Assembly: GCF_003837865.1 (NCBI RefSeq)
Contig: NZ_RQIS01000001.1
Coordinates: 186,001 to 250,000, forward strand
From: Paraburkholderia dinghuensis
GTDB lineage: Bacteria > Pseudomonadota > Gammaproteobacteria > Burkholderiales > Burkholderiaceae
Reading direction: 5' to 3'
Length of the DNA stretch: 64,000 bases
Both the position numbers and the translations under genes were made by a program. This document shows positions 36,151 through 46,289 of the stretch, in pieces; within the stretch, counting starts at the first letter, position 1, and every line of letters starts with the position of its first letter. The notes under the pieces are model-generated. The model was not told the origin of the DNA, did no database searches, and was given only the letters and a program-made list of their open reading frames with translations.

Positions 36151-38520
36151 TTAGTAGTCGGCGCGCTCGCGTTCGATCCGCATGCCGCCGTCGTGACGAT
36201 GGTGCCCTTCGTCGCTCGAACGTTCACGGGCAATACGCATCACGTCCGGATTCGTGCGCACGCGCCTCATCACGTTCGCAAGGTGCACGCGGTCGCTCAC
36301 CTGGATCACGAAGCGCAAGAGGTTCGATTCCTGCGCCAGGTCGTCGTCCATGGCGATGTGCACGATGTTCGCATCCGCGGAGGTGATATCGGCGGCCACG
36401 CGGGCGAACACGCCCTTCGTGTTCTTCACGAGCACCTTCACCGCGACGTCGAAAAGTCGCCCTGGTTGCGGCGCCCAGGCCACGTCGATCCAGCGACCCG
36501 GATCGCGGCGGTGAATGCGCTGTGCGACGCGACAGTCGGTCGTATGGATCGCCATACCGAGCCCGATACCGATGTAACCCATGATGCTGTCACCCGGAAT
36601 CGGCCGGCAGCACGCCGACAACTGCACCGACATGCCCTCGGTGCCCGTGATGACGACGGGTGGGGCGTGCGGCGCGTTCGGGTCGCGCGACGGATGGTGG
36701 TGGTGCTCGTCGTCGTCGGCATCCTGGCCGCTGATCAGCACCTCGATGCGCTTGGCCATGACCGCCGCGACGCGCCGGCCAAGGCCGATATCCGCGAAGA
36801 TTTCCTGGCGGTCCTTGTTGCCCGTCCACTGGACGAGCTTGTCCCACACTTCCGGCGTGACTTCCGAAAGCTGGTAGCCGTAGCTCTTGAGCGCCTGATC
36901 GACGAGCCGCTCGCCGAGCTGCACCGATTCCGTGAGGCGCATCGTCTTGAGGTAGTGACGGATGGCCGAGCGCGCCTTGCCGGTGCGCACGAAGCCGAGC
37001 CACGCCGGATTCGGCTTCGAATACGGCGCCGTAATCACCTCGACGATATCGCCGCTCTTCAGCTCGGTACGCAGCGGCAGCAGTTCGTTGTTGATCTTCA
37101 CGGCGACGCACTGGTTGCCGAGGTCGCTGTGGATCGAATACGCGAAGTCGAGCGCCGTGGCGCCGCGCGGCAGCGCCATGATCTTCGACTTCGGCGTGAA
37201 GACGTAGACCGCATCCGGGAACAGGTCGATCTTGACGTGTTCGAGGAACTCGCTCGAATCGCCCGCCTCGCTCTGGATGTCGAGCAGCGACTTGAGCCAC
37301 TGGTGCGCGCGCTTCTGGACATCGTTCAGATCGGCGCCGCCATTCTTGTAGAGCCAGTGCGCGGCCACACCCGCTTCGGCGATCTCATGCATCTTGCGCG
37401 TGCGCACCTGGAACTCGATCGGCGCGCCGAACGGGCCGACCAGCGTGGTGTGCAGGGACTGGTAGCCGTTCACCTTCGGAATGGCGATATAGTCCTTGAA
37501 CTTGCCCGGCACCGGTTTGTAGAGCGCGTGTAGCGCACCGATGCAGGTGTAGCACTCAAGCGCCGACTCGACCACGACGCGAAAACCATAGACGTCGAGC
37601 ACCTGCGAAAACGACAACTGCTTGTCGCGCATCTTCTTGTAGATGCTGAAGATGGTCTTCTCGCGACCGGTGACTTCGGCGTCGATCTTCGCGTCAGCAA
37701 TGGCGCGCTGCACGGCTTCCAGGATCTTCCCAACGACCTCGCGGCGATTGCCGCGCGCTGCCTTCACCGCTTTCTCAAGCGTGGCGTAGCGTTTCGGGTT
37801 GAAGTTCGCGAAGCTCAGGTCCTGCAGCTCGCGATAGGTATTGTTCAGGCCGAGCCGGTGCGCGATCGGCGCGTAGATATCGAGCGTTTCGCGCGCGACG
37901 CGACGGCGCTTCTCCGGCGGCACTGCGCCCAGTGTGCGCATGTTGTGCAGCCGGTCCGCGAGCTTCACGAGGATGACGCGCACGTCGCGCGCCATCGCGA
38001 GCAGCATCTTGCGAAAGTTCTCCGCCTGCGCCTCTTCGCGGTTGCGGAACTCCATCTTGTCGAGTTTCGACAACCCGTCGACCAGTTCCGCGACCTTCGC
38101 ACCGAAGCGCTCGGCGATCTCGGCCTTGGTCACGCCCTGATCCTCGATCACGTCGTGCAGCAGCGCGGCCATGATCGACTGGGCGTCGAGCTTCCAGCCG
38201 GCGCAGATTTCCGCGACGGCGACCGGATGGGTGATGTATGGTTCGCCGCTCTGACGATACTGCCCGAGGTGGGCCTCATCGCTGAAGTGGAACGCGGACT
38301 TGACCTCCTTGATTTCCTCGGGTGTGAGGTAACCGGAGAGTGCCGCGGTCAGATTGGCGATGGAGACGACCCCGTGCTTGCGGGGCTGCTCCGGCGTCGC
38401 GGTCGGTCCGAACAGATGGCGAAACGACTGTTCGAGAACCGCGTCGATGTAATTGCGCGCAGGGCTCGCGGTCTCGGCTTCCTGGTCCACTTCCGTGGCC
38501 GGCGAGGGCGTGGTGCTCAT
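36151..38520 (-). CDS. spoT: Bifunctional (p)ppGpp synthetase/hydrolase (SpoT/Rsh)
   Basis: This 789-residue enzyme makes and degrades the stringent-response alarmones. The N-terminal HD hydrolase domain is intact (YITHPVAVAEI, LLHDVIEDQG, KLADRLHNMRTL), so hydrolysis is expected. The synthetase domain has GREKTIFSIYKKM and FKDYIAIPKVNGYQSLHTTL. The TGS domain begins VFTPKSKIMALPRGATALDF. Near the C-terminus is a Cys-containing segment, LSACCRPIPGDSIMGYI, then an ACT domain. The first 60 residues are a variable leader. The ATG at 38520 has GGAGGGGAAC upstream. It is the last gene of the yicC-gmk-rpoZ-spoT string, the same order gmk-rpoZ-spoT as in E. coli. Confidence 0.95.
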   Translation of the reverse strand: MSTTPSPATEVDQEAETASPARNYIDAVLEQSFRHLFGPTATPEQPRKHGVVSIANLTAALSGYLTPEEIKEVKSAFHFSDEAHLGQYRQSGEPYITHPVAVAEICAGWKLDAQSIMAALLHDVIEDQGVTKAEIAERFGAKVAELVDGLSKLDKMEFRNREEAQAENFRKMLLAMARDVRVILVKLADRLHNMRTLGAVPPEKRRRVARETLDIYAPIAHRLGLNNTYRELQDLSFANFNPKRYATLEKAVKAARGNRREVVGKILEAVQRAIADAKIDAEVTGREKTIFSIYKKMRDKQLSFSQVLDVYGFRVVVESALECYTCIGALHALYKPVPGKFKDYIAIPKVNGYQSLHTTLVGPFGAPIEFQVRTRKMHEIAEAGVAAHWLYKNGGADLNDVQKRAHQWLKSLLDIQSEAGDSSEFLEHVKIDLFPDAVYVFTPKSKIMALPRGATALDFAYSIHSDLGNQCVAVKINNELLPLRTELKSGDIVEVITAPYSKPNPAWLGFVRTGKARSAIRHYLKTMRLTESVQLGERLVDQALKSYGYQLSEVTPEVWDKLVQWTGNKDRQEIFADIGLGRRVAAVMAKRIEVLISGQDADDDEHHHHPSRDPNAPHAPPVVITGTEGMSVQLSACCRPIPGDSIMGYIGIGLGMAIHTTDCRVAQRIHRRDPGRWIDVAWAPQPGRLFDVAVKVLVKNTKGVFARVAADITSADANIVHIAMDDDLAQESNLLRFVIQVSDRVHLANVMRRVRTNPDVMRIARERSSDEGHHRHDGGMRIERERADY

Positions 38521-38614
38521 GTTCCCCTCCGTATCAGGTTGGCGTTGACGTTAGAGCGGCTGCGCGCGGTACAGGTACAACTTACGGCTGACCAGGAATG
38601 CGGTCGAGGTGCCG

Positions 38615-38818
38615 TTAAACGGGCACCTTTTTCAGCATTTCCAGGCCCACCTGGCCAGCCGCGATCTCGCGCAGCGCGACGACGGTCGGCTTGTCGCGGC
38701 TCTCGATCTTCGGCGTGTGACCTTGTGCGAGCTGGCGCGCGCGATACGTCGCGGCGAGCGCCAGTTCGAAGCGGTTCGGAATCTGTTTCAAACAGTCTTC
38801 GACGGTGATGCGGGCCAT
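38615..38818 (-). CDS. rpoZ: RNA polymerase omega subunit
   Basis: Omega aids RNA polymerase assembly and, with beta-prime, forms a ppGpp site. The 67-residue protein has [29 protein letters not shown] compressed into its first half, with the conserved NRFELAL and RARQL, and [13 protein letters not shown] in the second half. It is slightly shorter than E. coli omega (91). It lies between gmk (40 bases) and spoT (94 bases). Confidence 0.96.
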   Translation of the reverse strand: MARITVEDCLKQIPNRFELALAATYRARQLAQGHTPKIESRDKPTVVALREIAAGQVGLEMLKKVPV

Positions 38819-38858
38819 GTCGGTTTCCTTCTCTTTCTCAGCAGATTCTCATTCTACC

Positions 38859-39557
38859 TTATGTGCTCGACGACCCGGGCTGAGGGTGGTGTATGCCGAG
38901 CTCCACGAAGAGTTCAGTATGACGCGCGTATTGCGACGCGAAACGCAGACGCGTAGCCGTCACTACGTTACGCAAATCCTGCAGCGCCGTGTCGAAGTTT
39001 TCGTTGATCACGACGTACTCCGCATCGCTCGCATGCGCCATCTCGCTACCTGCCGCAAGGAGCCGCCGCGTGATGACGTTCGGCTCGTCTTCGCCGCGCT
39101 TTCTCAGACGATCCGCGAGCGCATCGAGCGACGGCGGCAGGATGAAAATCTCCACCGCGTTGTGGAAGCGCTGCTTCACCTGCTGCGCGCCCTGCCAGTC
39201 GATTTCGAGCAGCACGTCATGGCCGATCTTCATCTGATCTTCGATCCACACACGCGACGTCGCGTAGTAGTTGCCGTGCACTTCGGCGCTTTCGAGGAAC
39301 TCGCCTTCGGCGTGCCGCTTGAGGAAGTCGTCGACGCTTGTGAAATGGTAGTGCTCGCCGTCGCGCTCCTTCGAGCGCGGCGCGCGCGTCGTGTACGAAA
39401 TCGACAGGCGGATCGCGCTGTCCGAGGCAAGCAGCGCGTTCACGAGCGTCGACTTGCCTGCGCCCGACGGGGCCACCACCATGAAGAGGTTGCCCGGATA
39501 GACGCCCGCGTACGGATTGCGCGGTTTCGCTTCGCCGGGATGTCCGGTAACGGTCAT
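38859..39557 (-). CDS. gmk: Guanylate kinase
   Basis: Gmk phosphorylates GMP to GDP. The P-loop is [17 protein letters not shown] near residue 28. GMP-binding segments are [21 protein letters not shown] and [15 protein letters not shown], followed by [15 protein letters not shown]. The 232-residue length is a little above the norm because of leader and tail. The ATG at 39557 is chosen because AAGGA lies six bases upstream. ATG at 39563 and GTG at 39575 are in frame but would overlap that site or the yicC stop. Confidence 0.95.
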   Translation of the reverse strand: MTVTGHPGEAKPRNPYAGVYPGNLFMVVAPSGAGKSTLVNALLASDSAIRLSISYTTRAPRSKERDGEHYHFTSVDDFLKRHAEGEFLESAEVHGNYYATSRVWIEDQMKIGHDVLLEIDWQGAQQVKQRFHNAVEIFILPPSLDALADRLRKRGEDEPNVITRRLLAAGSEMAHASDAEYVVINENFDTALQDLRNVVTATRLRFASQYARHTELFVELGIHHPQPGSSST

Positions 39558-39571
39558 GTTCATTCCTTCGT

Positions 39572-40507
39572 TCACTCGAGATTCTGGACTTGCTCGCGCA
39601 TCTGTTCGATGAGGAGCTTGAGCGTCATCGACGCATCGGCGAGTTCCTTTGCCGCCGCCTTCGAGCCGAGCGTGTTCGCCTCGCGGTTGAGTTCCTGCAT
39701 CATGAAGTCGAGCCGCTTGCCGACCCTGCCGCCCTTCTCGATCACGTGACGCGTTTCGTTCAGATGCGCAGTGAGACGCGAAAGTTCTTCGGCGATGTCG
39801 ATGCGGATGCCGTACATCGTCACTTCCTGGCGAATGCGCTCGTTGATCTCCTCGCGCGAGACGCCACCGATCGTGGGATTGCCGTTCGCTTCAGGCGCGA
39901 CGATGCCGAGCGCCTCCTGCAGTCGTTCGACGATCTTTTGCTGATGCTTCACGATCAGCTCGGGCACGAGCGGCGTGATCTTCGCGACGATCGCTTCCAT
40001 TTCGGCCGCGTTCGCGAGCAGCACGCCCGCGAGCTGCGCGCCTTCGCGCCCGCGTACGTCGATGAGATCGGCAATGGCCTGCTTGCCGCAACCGAGTACC
40101 GCGTCGCGCAACACTTCGGGCGCGATTTCGCTTTCAGCCAGCACACCGGGCCAGCGCAGGATCTCACCCGTACGCAGATGGCCCGATTGCGGGAACGCTT
40201 CGAGCACTGCACGTTCGAGCGTGGCGAGTTGATCGAGCGCATCGCGGTTCAGTGCGCCCGCATTCGCGCCCTGCTCGCTGCGCTGCACATTGATGCGAAT
40301 ATCGACCTTGCCGCGCGAAAGCTTCGTCATCAGCATCTCGCGCAACGTGGGCTCGCAGACGCGCACGTCTTCGGGCATGCGGAAATTCAGATCGAGAAAC
40401 CGCGAATTGACGGTACGCAATTCGACGGACACGCTCACACCGCCCGTGCCTGATGCCGCTACAAGCTCGCGTGTGGCGCTTGCGTAGCCAGTCATGCTGT
40501 AAATCAT
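39572..40507 (-). CDS. yicC: YicC family endoribonuclease
   Basis: YicC proteins are RNA-cleaving enzymes; E. coli YicC has been linked to small-RNA decay. The 311-residue protein begins [15 protein letters not shown], the usual family start. [19 protein letters not shown] follows, and the C-terminal domain has VRQEV-like [19 protein letters not shown], then [30 protein letters not shown], shown here only in part by its [11 protein letters not shown] core. The frame continues upstream to 41218, but that part is antisense to rph and not real. It is the first gene of the gmk operon and is divergent from rph. Confidence 0.94.
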   Translation of the reverse strand: MIYSMTGYASATRELVAASGTGGVSVSVELRTVNSRFLDLNFRMPEDVRVCEPTLREMLMTKLSRGKVDIRINVQRSEQGANAGALNRDALDQLATLERAVLEAFPQSGHLRTGEILRWPGVLAESEIAPEVLRDAVLGCGKQAIADLIDVRGREGAQLAGVLLANAAEMEAIVAKITPLVPELIVKHQQKIVERLQEALGIVAPEANGNPTIGGVSREEINERIRQEVTMYGIRIDIAEELSRLTAHLNETRHVIEKGGRVGKRLDFMMQELNREANTLGSKAAAKELADASMTLKLLIEQMREQVQNLE

Positions 40508-40789
40508 GGTTCGTCTCGCGATAAGGCCGTGGCTTCGCGCGGAGAAGCGCGCGGAACACGGCAGAGGGATCGAGGCGCCCGGCGTATAGGAGATGACGCG
40601 GGGCGGAGAGACCACATTATCCCATTTTTGGGGGCGCGGACGCCCAGGACGCCGCCGCATTGCCGCCCTCTTTACCTTTCTCGCACGGCCGTCTGCGCTG
40701 ACGCGCCCACGCCGCCCATCGCACACCTCGCTGCAAGCGGTAAAATTAGCGTTTCCCCTGCCAACCGTGCCTGCGCGCACGTCTGAACG

Positions 40790-41530
40790 ATGACCCAATC
40801 CCTCCAGCGCCCGAGCAGCCGCCCGGCCGACCAGCTTCGCGACGTCCGCATCACCCGCCACTATACGAAGTACGCCGAAGGTTCGGTGCTCGTCGAGTTC
40901 GGCGATACGAAGGTGCTGTGCACCGCGAGCGTCTCCGAAAGCGTGCCGCCGTTCCTGCGTGATAAGGGCCAGGGTTGGCTCACGGCCGAGTACGGCATGC
41001 TGCCGCGCGCCACGCACACGCGCAGCGACCGCGAAGCCGCGCGTGGCAAGCAGACCGGGCGCACCCAGGAAATCCAGCGCCTGATCGGCCGCGCACTGCG
41101 TGCGGTGTTCGACCTCGAAACGCTCGGCGCGCGCACGATCAACATCGACTGCGACGTGATCCAGGCCGACGGCGGCACGCGCACCGCCAGCATCACGGGC
41201 GCTTTCGTCGCGGCGCACGACGCCGTGTCGAAGCTGCTGGCGATGGGCCGCATCGAACGCTCGCCGATCACCGACTACGTCGCGGCGATCTCAGTCGGTG
41301 TGTACGAAGGCGTGCCGGTGCTCGATCTCGACTACGCCGAAGACTCGCAGTGCGACACCGACATGAACGTTGTGATGACGGGCTCGGGCGGCATGGTCGA
41401 AGTCCAGGGCACCGCGGAAGGCACACCGTTCTCGCGCGCCGAAATGGACGCGCTGCTCGACCTCGCGCAGAACGGCATTCGCGCGCTCGTCGAAAAGCAG
41501 AAGGCTGCGCTGGAGATCACGCATGTCTGA
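40790..41530 (+). CDS. rph: Ribonuclease PH
   Basis: RNase PH trims tRNA 3' ends by phosphorolysis. The 246-residue protein has the phosphate-site region [38 protein letters not shown], and DADGG-like [19 protein letters not shown]. It ends in the usual [17 protein letters not shown] helix. It is the first gene of a plus-strand operon with rdgB and hemW, and its end overlaps rdgB by eight bases. Confidence 0.96.
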   Translation: MTQSLQRPSSRPADQLRDVRITRHYTKYAEGSVLVEFGDTKVLCTASVSESVPPFLRDKGQGWLTAEYGMLPRATHTRSDREAARGKQTGRTQEIQRLIGRALRAVFDLETLGARTINIDCDVIQADGGTRTASITGAFVAAHDAVSKLLAMGRIERSPITDYVAAISVGVYEGVPVLDLDYAEDSQCDTDMNVVMTGSGGMVEVQGTAEGTPFSRAEMDALLDLAQNGIRALVEKQKAALEITHV

Positions 41531-42155
41531 CACGGCCGACATGGCTCGCGACGCGCTCGCGCGCGTCGTGCTCGCTTCGAACAATGCGGGCAAGCTGCGC
41601 GAGTTCGCGGCGCTCTTCGCAACGGCCGGCATCGAACTCCTGCCGCAGGGCCAGTTCAACGTGCCCGAGGCGGACGAGCCGCATCCGACCTTCGTCGAAA
41701 ATGCGCTCGCGAAGGCGCGCCACGCGGCGAAGCTGACCGGCCTGCCGGCGCTCGCCGACGACTCCGGCCTGTGCGTGCGTGCGCTGCGCGGCGCGCCGGG
41801 CGTCTATTCGGCGCGCTACGCGCAGCTCGCGGGCGGCGAAAAGAGCGACGCGGCGAACAACGCGCGGCTCATCGACATGCTTAAAGAACATACGGACCGC
41901 CGCGCGTACTACTACTGCGTCCTCGCGCTCGTGCGCCACCCCGACGATCCCGAGCCGCTCATCGCCGAGGGACGCTGGCAAGGCGTCGTGCTCGACGCGC
42001 CACGCGGCGCGAACGGTTTCGGCTATGACCCCTACTTCTACCTTCCGGACCTGAAGGCGAGCGCCGCCGAACTCGATCCGGCGGTGAAGAACGCATCGAG
42101 CCATCGAGCGATCGCGCTTGCGCACCTGCTCGCGCGGCTCAAGGAGGACGCGTGA
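41523..42155 (+). CDS. rdgB: dITP/XTP pyrophosphatase (RdgB/HAM1)
   Basis: RdgB removes ITP, dITP and XTP to keep deaminated purines out of nucleic acids. The 210-residue protein has the substrate motif [13 protein letters not shown], then [23 protein letters not shown] with the metal-site Asp residues, and [14 protein letters not shown] near the end. The start overlaps the rph end by eight bases, and its own stop overlaps the hemW GTG (GTGA), so translation is coupled along the operon. Confidence 0.95.
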   Translation: MSDTADMARDALARVVLASNNAGKLREFAALFATAGIELLPQGQFNVPEADEPHPTFVENALAKARHAAKLTGLPALADDSGLCVRALRGAPGVYSARYAQLAGGEKSDAANNARLIDMLKEHTDRRAYYYCVLALVRHPDDPEPLIAEGRWQGVVLDAPRGANGFGYDPYFYLPDLKASAAELDPAVKNASSHRAIALAHLLARLKEDA

Positions 42156-43369
42156 GCGACGCGCATCAAACCGGTAATCGCGTGATCCAGGCGTTCTCGA
42201 TGCCGGGCAGCATCCGCCTGACCTCGCTGCCTCCGCTCGCCCTCTACGTGCATTTCCCGTGGTGCGTGCGCAAGTGCCCGTACTGCGACTTCAACTCGCA
42301 TGAGTGGAAAGGCGAGCGCTTTCCCGAAAACGACTACCTCGATGCACTGCGTGCCGACCTCGAACAGGCACTGCCGCTCGTCTGGGGCCGCCAGGTGCAT
42401 ACGGTCTTCATCGGCGGAGGGACGCCGAGCCTGCTGTCCGCAGCCGGACTCGACCGGCTGCTCTCGGACGTGCGTGCACTACTGCCGCTCGACGCCGACG
42501 CCGAAATCACGCTCGAGGCCAACCCAGGCACATTCGAAGCAGCGAAGTTCGCGCAGTTTCGCGCGAGCGGCGTGAACCGGCTGTCGGTGGGCATCCAGAG
42601 CTTTAACGAGGGACACCTCAAGGCGCTCGGACGGATTCACGATGCGGCGCAAGCACGCGATGCCGTCGAAGTGGCGGCCAAGCACTTCGACAACTTCAAT
42701 CTCGACCTGATGTTCGCGCTGCCGCAGCAGACGCTCGCCGAATGCCGCGCCGACATCGAGACCGCTCTGTCGTTCGCGCCGCCGCATCTGTCGCTCTATC
42801 ACTTGACGCTCGAGCCGAACACGCTGTTTGCGAAGTTCCCGCCACCGCTACCCGACGACGACCAGTCCGCCGACATGCAGGACTGGATCCACGCGCGCAC
42901 GGCCGAAGCGGGTTATCAACACTACGAGGTTTCCGCCTACGCGAAGCCGGATCGGCAGAGCCGCCACAACCTCAACTACTGGCGTTTCGGTGACTACCTC
43001 GGCATTGGCGCGGGCGCGCACACGAAGCTGTCGTTCCCGAACCGAATCGTGCGTCAGGCGCGTTACAAGCATCCGGCGACGTTCATCGAACAGGCGCGCG
43101 CGGGCTCGCCGGTGCAGGAAGAGCGCGAGGTCGGTCCGCGCGACCTGCCGTTCGAGTTCATGCTGAACACGCTGCGGCTCGTCGAAGGTTTTCCGGTGCA
43201 TAGCTTCATTGAACGCACGGGGCTGTCCATGACGTCGATCGAACCGGCACTTCAGGAGGCCGAGAGGCGCGGGCTCATCACGCGCGACTTCGAGAACATC
43301 GCGCCGACTGAACTCGGCCAGCGTTTCCTGAACGATCTGCAGGGGCTGTTTCTCAAAGACACGGAGTGA
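42152..43369 (+). CDS. hemW: HemW, radical SAM heme chaperone (coproporphyrinogen III oxidase-like)
   Basis: HemW is a radical SAM protein that binds and delivers heme; it is often mislabelled as HemN. The cluster motif is CVRKCPYC at residues 38-45 (CxxxCxxC). HemN-type oxidases have an extra Cys right after this motif, here replaced by DF, which supports HemW. Further family parts are VHTVFIGGGTPSLL, LSVGIQSFNEGHLKALGR and the C-terminal HemN_C region FEFMLNTLRLVEGF. The start is GTG with AAGGAGG upstream. The 405-residue length is normal. Confidence 0.93.
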   Translation: MSDAHQTGNRVIQAFSMPGSIRLTSLPPLALYVHFPWCVRKCPYCDFNSHEWKGERFPENDYLDALRADLEQALPLVWGRQVHTVFIGGGTPSLLSAAGLDRLLSDVRALLPLDADAEITLEANPGTFEAAKFAQFRASGVNRLSVGIQSFNEGHLKALGRIHDAAQARDAVEVAAKHFDNFNLDLMFALPQQTLAECRADIETALSFAPPHLSLYHLTLEPNTLFAKFPPPLPDDDQSADMQDWIHARTAEAGYQHYEVSAYAKPDRQSRHNLNYWRFGDYLGIGAGAHTKLSFPNRIVRQARYKHPATFIEQARAGSPVQEEREVGPRDLPFEFMLNTLRLVEGFPVHSFIERTGLSMTSIEPALQEAERRGLITRDFENIAPTELGQRFLNDLQGLFLKDTE

Positions 43370-43421
43370 GTCAAGCGACTATGCCGGCGATGAGCCCTTT
43401 TGGGTTACAATGCGCGGCTCC

Positions 43422-43511
43422 GGAGGTGTGGCAGAGTGGTTGAATGCACCGGTCTTGAAAACCGGCGAAGGGGTAACCCTTCCGTGAGTTCGAATCTCAC
43501 CGCCTCCGCCA
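43422..43511 (+). tRNA. tRNA-Ser(TGA)
   Basis: This 90-base tRNA has a long variable arm. The acceptor GGAGGTG pairs with CGCCTCC, followed by G and encoded CCA. The anticodon loop GTCTTGAAAAC gives TGA, reading UCA, UCG and UCU. TACAAT at 43406-43411 is a likely -10. Confidence 0.97.
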
Positions 43512-43524
43512 GATAACGTCGACC

Positions 43525-43556
43525 AAACCCTGCAAGCTCAATGGCTTGCGGGGTTT
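43525..43556 (+). terminator. Rho-independent terminator after tRNA-Ser
   Basis: AAACCCTGCAAGC (43525-43537) pairs with 43544-43556 with one T-G wobble, around a 6-base loop. TTGTTTTT follows. Confidence 0.87.
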
Positions 43557-43815
43557 TTGTTTTTCCCGCCCAGTAATAGCCCGTCATCGAGCGAACAGTC
43601 GATACCGCCCAAGGCCGTTGCTGCCCTCTAGATTCAGTTTATGTTGGCCGTGCGAGGCGGGGGGCAACGATGGACGACATGGTCTCGTGCACCCAAGCCC
43701 ATTGCATGACTGCGTGCATACGCTCGAAGTTTCGGCTCGCGGTTCCGGCCGTTTTCAGGCAGACCAGCCGCAGTACGTTAGCGCAGATCCTGACGCGCAT
43801 GAAACCCCCATCCTG

Positions 43816-44220
43816 TTACCGCTCATCCTCTCCTCCCCGCACAATCTCACCGCGCGCCAGCCGGACCTCCATCGCATTCAATGCCTCGACGGCAATCACC
43901 AGCGCCCCCCACAATACGTACCGCCGCAAGGCATCCGAATCCGCCGACACGCGTTCGACGACGGGCGCCACATTCGACTGGTCCGTCTGCATCGCACCAA
44001 CGCGAGCGGTCATGATCGTCGCCGTTGCGCCGACGACCAGCACATCGCGCTCGGTCGCCGCTGAGGGCATAACCGCGTTGCCACACGCCACGAAGGTCAG
44101 TTGAGCGGGATGCCATCCCACCTCGACTGCCGGCGTGCCGCTGCCGAGACCTCCGCCGCGCGTATCGACCACGATGCGCCACTGGCGATCCGTGTTGGCG
44201 TCAAACGACGAGTCTGCCAA
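43816..44220 (-). pseudogene. Decayed C-terminal remnant of a DUF3999 protein
   Basis: The minus-strand frame contains WRIVVDTRGGGLGSGTPAVEVGWHPAQLTFVA, visible in part as VDTRGGGLGSG and VGWHPAQLTFVA, which matches the C-terminal domain of DUF3999 membrane proteins. The end RRYVLWGALVIAVEALNAMEVRLA resembles the final TM helix of that family, with a Glu disrupting it. The middle (about 44000-44090) lacks the expected conserved residues and seems deleted or shifted. The N-terminal several hundred residues are absent; the frame upstream of 44220 is not protein-like. The gene is probably dead. Confidence 0.6.
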
Positions 44221-44496
44221 CGCCTCGCTGACACATCGGCGGGGAACGGGTCTGCTCATTGGCATACGTGAATGGGAACCACGTCGATTTGCGCAGTTGC
44301 GGCGCGACGCCGGCAAGTAGCAATTAACCACGGCACATTTCCGACGAAATTGAGATCACGCGGTCGGTGACGCTAGTCAACGATAACGAACGAGAAGATC
44401 CCACACGGCGCAGTGTCATTCAATCGCACTGCTAAAGTGCGACCTTCGCTCGCGCCTTGTAGGGCGTCTACATGATCTTCCCGACGGAACGCGCCA

Positions 44497-46092
44497 ATGT
44501 TATCCAAAAAATCCGCAATACTTCGACGCTCCCCTATCGCCATTGCGGTGATGCTTGCAGGCGTTTTCGCGGGCTCAAGCGCCAATGCGGCCCTTTCGGC
44601 GATATCGGGTATCACGCTCTATCCCGGCGGCGCAACGGTCGAGCGCGAGGTCCAGCTGTCACCCGGAAGTTCGCGCCTCGAAGTGACCTGCCTGCCTGCT
44701 TCGTTCGACCCGCAGAGTCTGCGCCTCGTCGCGCCGCCAGATGTTCAGCTTGGTGACTATCGCATCGAGGACGTGGCCGACACCGACGGGCAGTTGAATG
44801 GCCTTTGTCCGACGACGGCCACCGACAAGCGCATCCGGACATTGCAGGCACAGCTGGCAGAGTTGAAAGCGCGCACACAGGCAGTCGAACTCTCGGCTGC
44901 CTATCTCAAGAGCGTGAGCGAACAGAACGCTGGCACGAGCGGCAAGTCGTCGATGCTCTCTGTGTCTCGTGCACTCGAGGAAAGCGGTTATGCCGTGTTC
45001 GCGCAGCGCGACGAGATCAGGCAGCAACAGGAAGAGACACAGATGCGGCTCGACGCGCTTCGCGGCGACGCTGGCGATCCCGTTCCCAAGCGCACGATCC
45101 GCATCGCGCTCGACGCACCGCGGGGCGGACGGCTGACTATCGCCTATGACACGCAGCGCGCAGGATGGATTCCGGCTTATCAGGCCGATCTCGACTCGTC
45201 GAGCGGACAGGTCACACTGGAACGCCGCGCACTGGTCGCGCAAGCGACCGGAGAAGACTGGCAGGGAGTCAAGCTGCAACTCTCGACGTCCACGCCCGTT
45301 CGAAACACACGCATCCTTCAGCCTGACACATGGCGCCTCGCGCTTGAAGAGCCGCGCCCGAACGGCTACGCTCCGGCGCCGCCACCGCCGGCCATGGCCG
45401 CTCAAATGGTGCCAGTGCCACGCCGCGCGGACACGGATACGCCGCTATTCGCACCGACTCGAATCGAAGGCACGTTCCTCACGAAATTCGAAATCCCCGG
45501 CAACATCGACGTTCCGTCCGATGCACAGAAGGTAGGCTTCACGCTGTCCCACGAATCGTTGCCCGCGAAGGTGATCGCCCGCGTGATACCCGCGCAGTCG
45601 ACGCGTGCGTGGCTCGTCGCAATGGCGAACCGGCCGGACGGCGACTGGCCGGACGGCGATGTTCAGTTGCGCCGCGACGGCGCGCAGGTGGGTCAAACGA
45701 GCTGGTCGGAAGTCATCCTTGACGACCAACTTGCGCTGCCATTCGGCCCCGACGAACAGGTGTTCGCAAGCAAGGCCGATGGCCCTGATACGACTGGCAC
45801 CGTTAAAACGTCAAACGGCGACGCGTCGAAAACGCTCAGCGCACGATACACGGTCAAGAACGGGCATCGCAAACCGATCAACGTGGAGATTGTCGAATCG
45901 GCGCCAGTGAGCGACTCCGCCGACATCAAGGTCACGTCCACCTTCACGCCCAAACCGGACGAAGCGGCGTGGCAGGGCCACCAGGGCATAGTCGCATGGA
46001 AGCGCACGCTTGATGGCGGTGAAGAAGTCAGTGTCGGCGCGAGCTACACCGTGCAGTATCCGGGCAAGCGCAGGGTCATCGGTCTACGGTAG
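44497..46092 (+). CDS. DUF4139 protein, mucoidy inhibitor MuiA-like
   Basis: This 531-residue exported protein has a signal peptide (residues 1 to about 31, ends SSANA). An N-terminal DUF4140 domain follows (ISGITLYPGGATVEREVQL and LEVTCLPASFDPQSLRL). Residues about 105-175 form a coiled coil. The C-terminal DUF4139 beta domain has LTIAYDTQRAGWIPAYQADL, LVAQATGEDWQGVKLQLST and ends KRTLDGGEEVSVGASYTVQYP. Homologues were linked to repression of mucoid growth; the mechanism is unknown. It is probably periplasmic. It is next to the decayed DUF3999 gene. Confidence 0.85.
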   Translation: MLSKKSAILRRSPIAIAVMLAGVFAGSSANAALSAISGITLYPGGATVEREVQLSPGSSRLEVTCLPASFDPQSLRLVAPPDVQLGDYRIEDVADTDGQLNGLCPTTATDKRIRTLQAQLAELKARTQAVELSAAYLKSVSEQNAGTSGKSSMLSVSRALEESGYAVFAQRDEIRQQQEETQMRLDALRGDAGDPVPKRTIRIALDAPRGGRLTIAYDTQRAGWIPAYQADLDSSSGQVTLERRALVAQATGEDWQGVKLQLSTSTPVRNTRILQPDTWRLALEEPRPNGYAPAPPPPAMAAQMVPVPRRADTDTPLFAPTRIEGTFLTKFEIPGNIDVPSDAQKVGFTLSHESLPAKVIARVIPAQSTRAWLVAMANRPDGDWPDGDVQLRRDGAQVGQTSWSEVILDDQLALPFGPDEQVFASKADGPDTTGTVKTSNGDASKTLSARYTVKNGHRKPINVEIVESAPVSDSADIKVTSTFTPKPDEAAWQGHQGIVAWKRTLDGGEEVSVGASYTVQYPGKRRVIGLR

Positions 46093-46100
46093 TCGCCGAG

Positions 46101-46150
46101 GAATGCCCCGCACCTGGTGATGACACTGGGTCGGCATTCAGGATGCGGGG
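46101..46150. repeat. Interleaved inverted repeats downstream of the MuiA-like gene
   Basis: GAATGCC (46101-46107) pairs with 46133-46139, and CCCCGCA (46106-46112) pairs with 46144-46150. The two pairs are interleaved and share two bases, so they form either alternative hairpins or a pseudoknot-like fold. No T-run follows. Confidence 0.45.
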
Positions 46151-46289
46151 ACGCTGCGCGCTGGAGACGGCTTCCTCGATGTCCGACGCGTAGGCGGCTA
46201 TGGAGTGTCAATGAATGGGGCTGGCTTTTGAGCGACGAGAGGAAGCTCGCCAGATCCGGCCCCATGCGATTCACGACACCGTTTGCGCA

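Noticed and set aside
36061..37533. A 490-codon plus-strand frame across spoT
   Set aside because: It is antisense to a conserved enzyme and composed of Arg, His and Asp runs typical of shadows.
39572..41218. A 548-codon frame on the minus strand including yicC
   Set aside because: The part above 40507 is antisense to rph and has no protein likeness; YicC clearly starts at [10 protein letters not shown].
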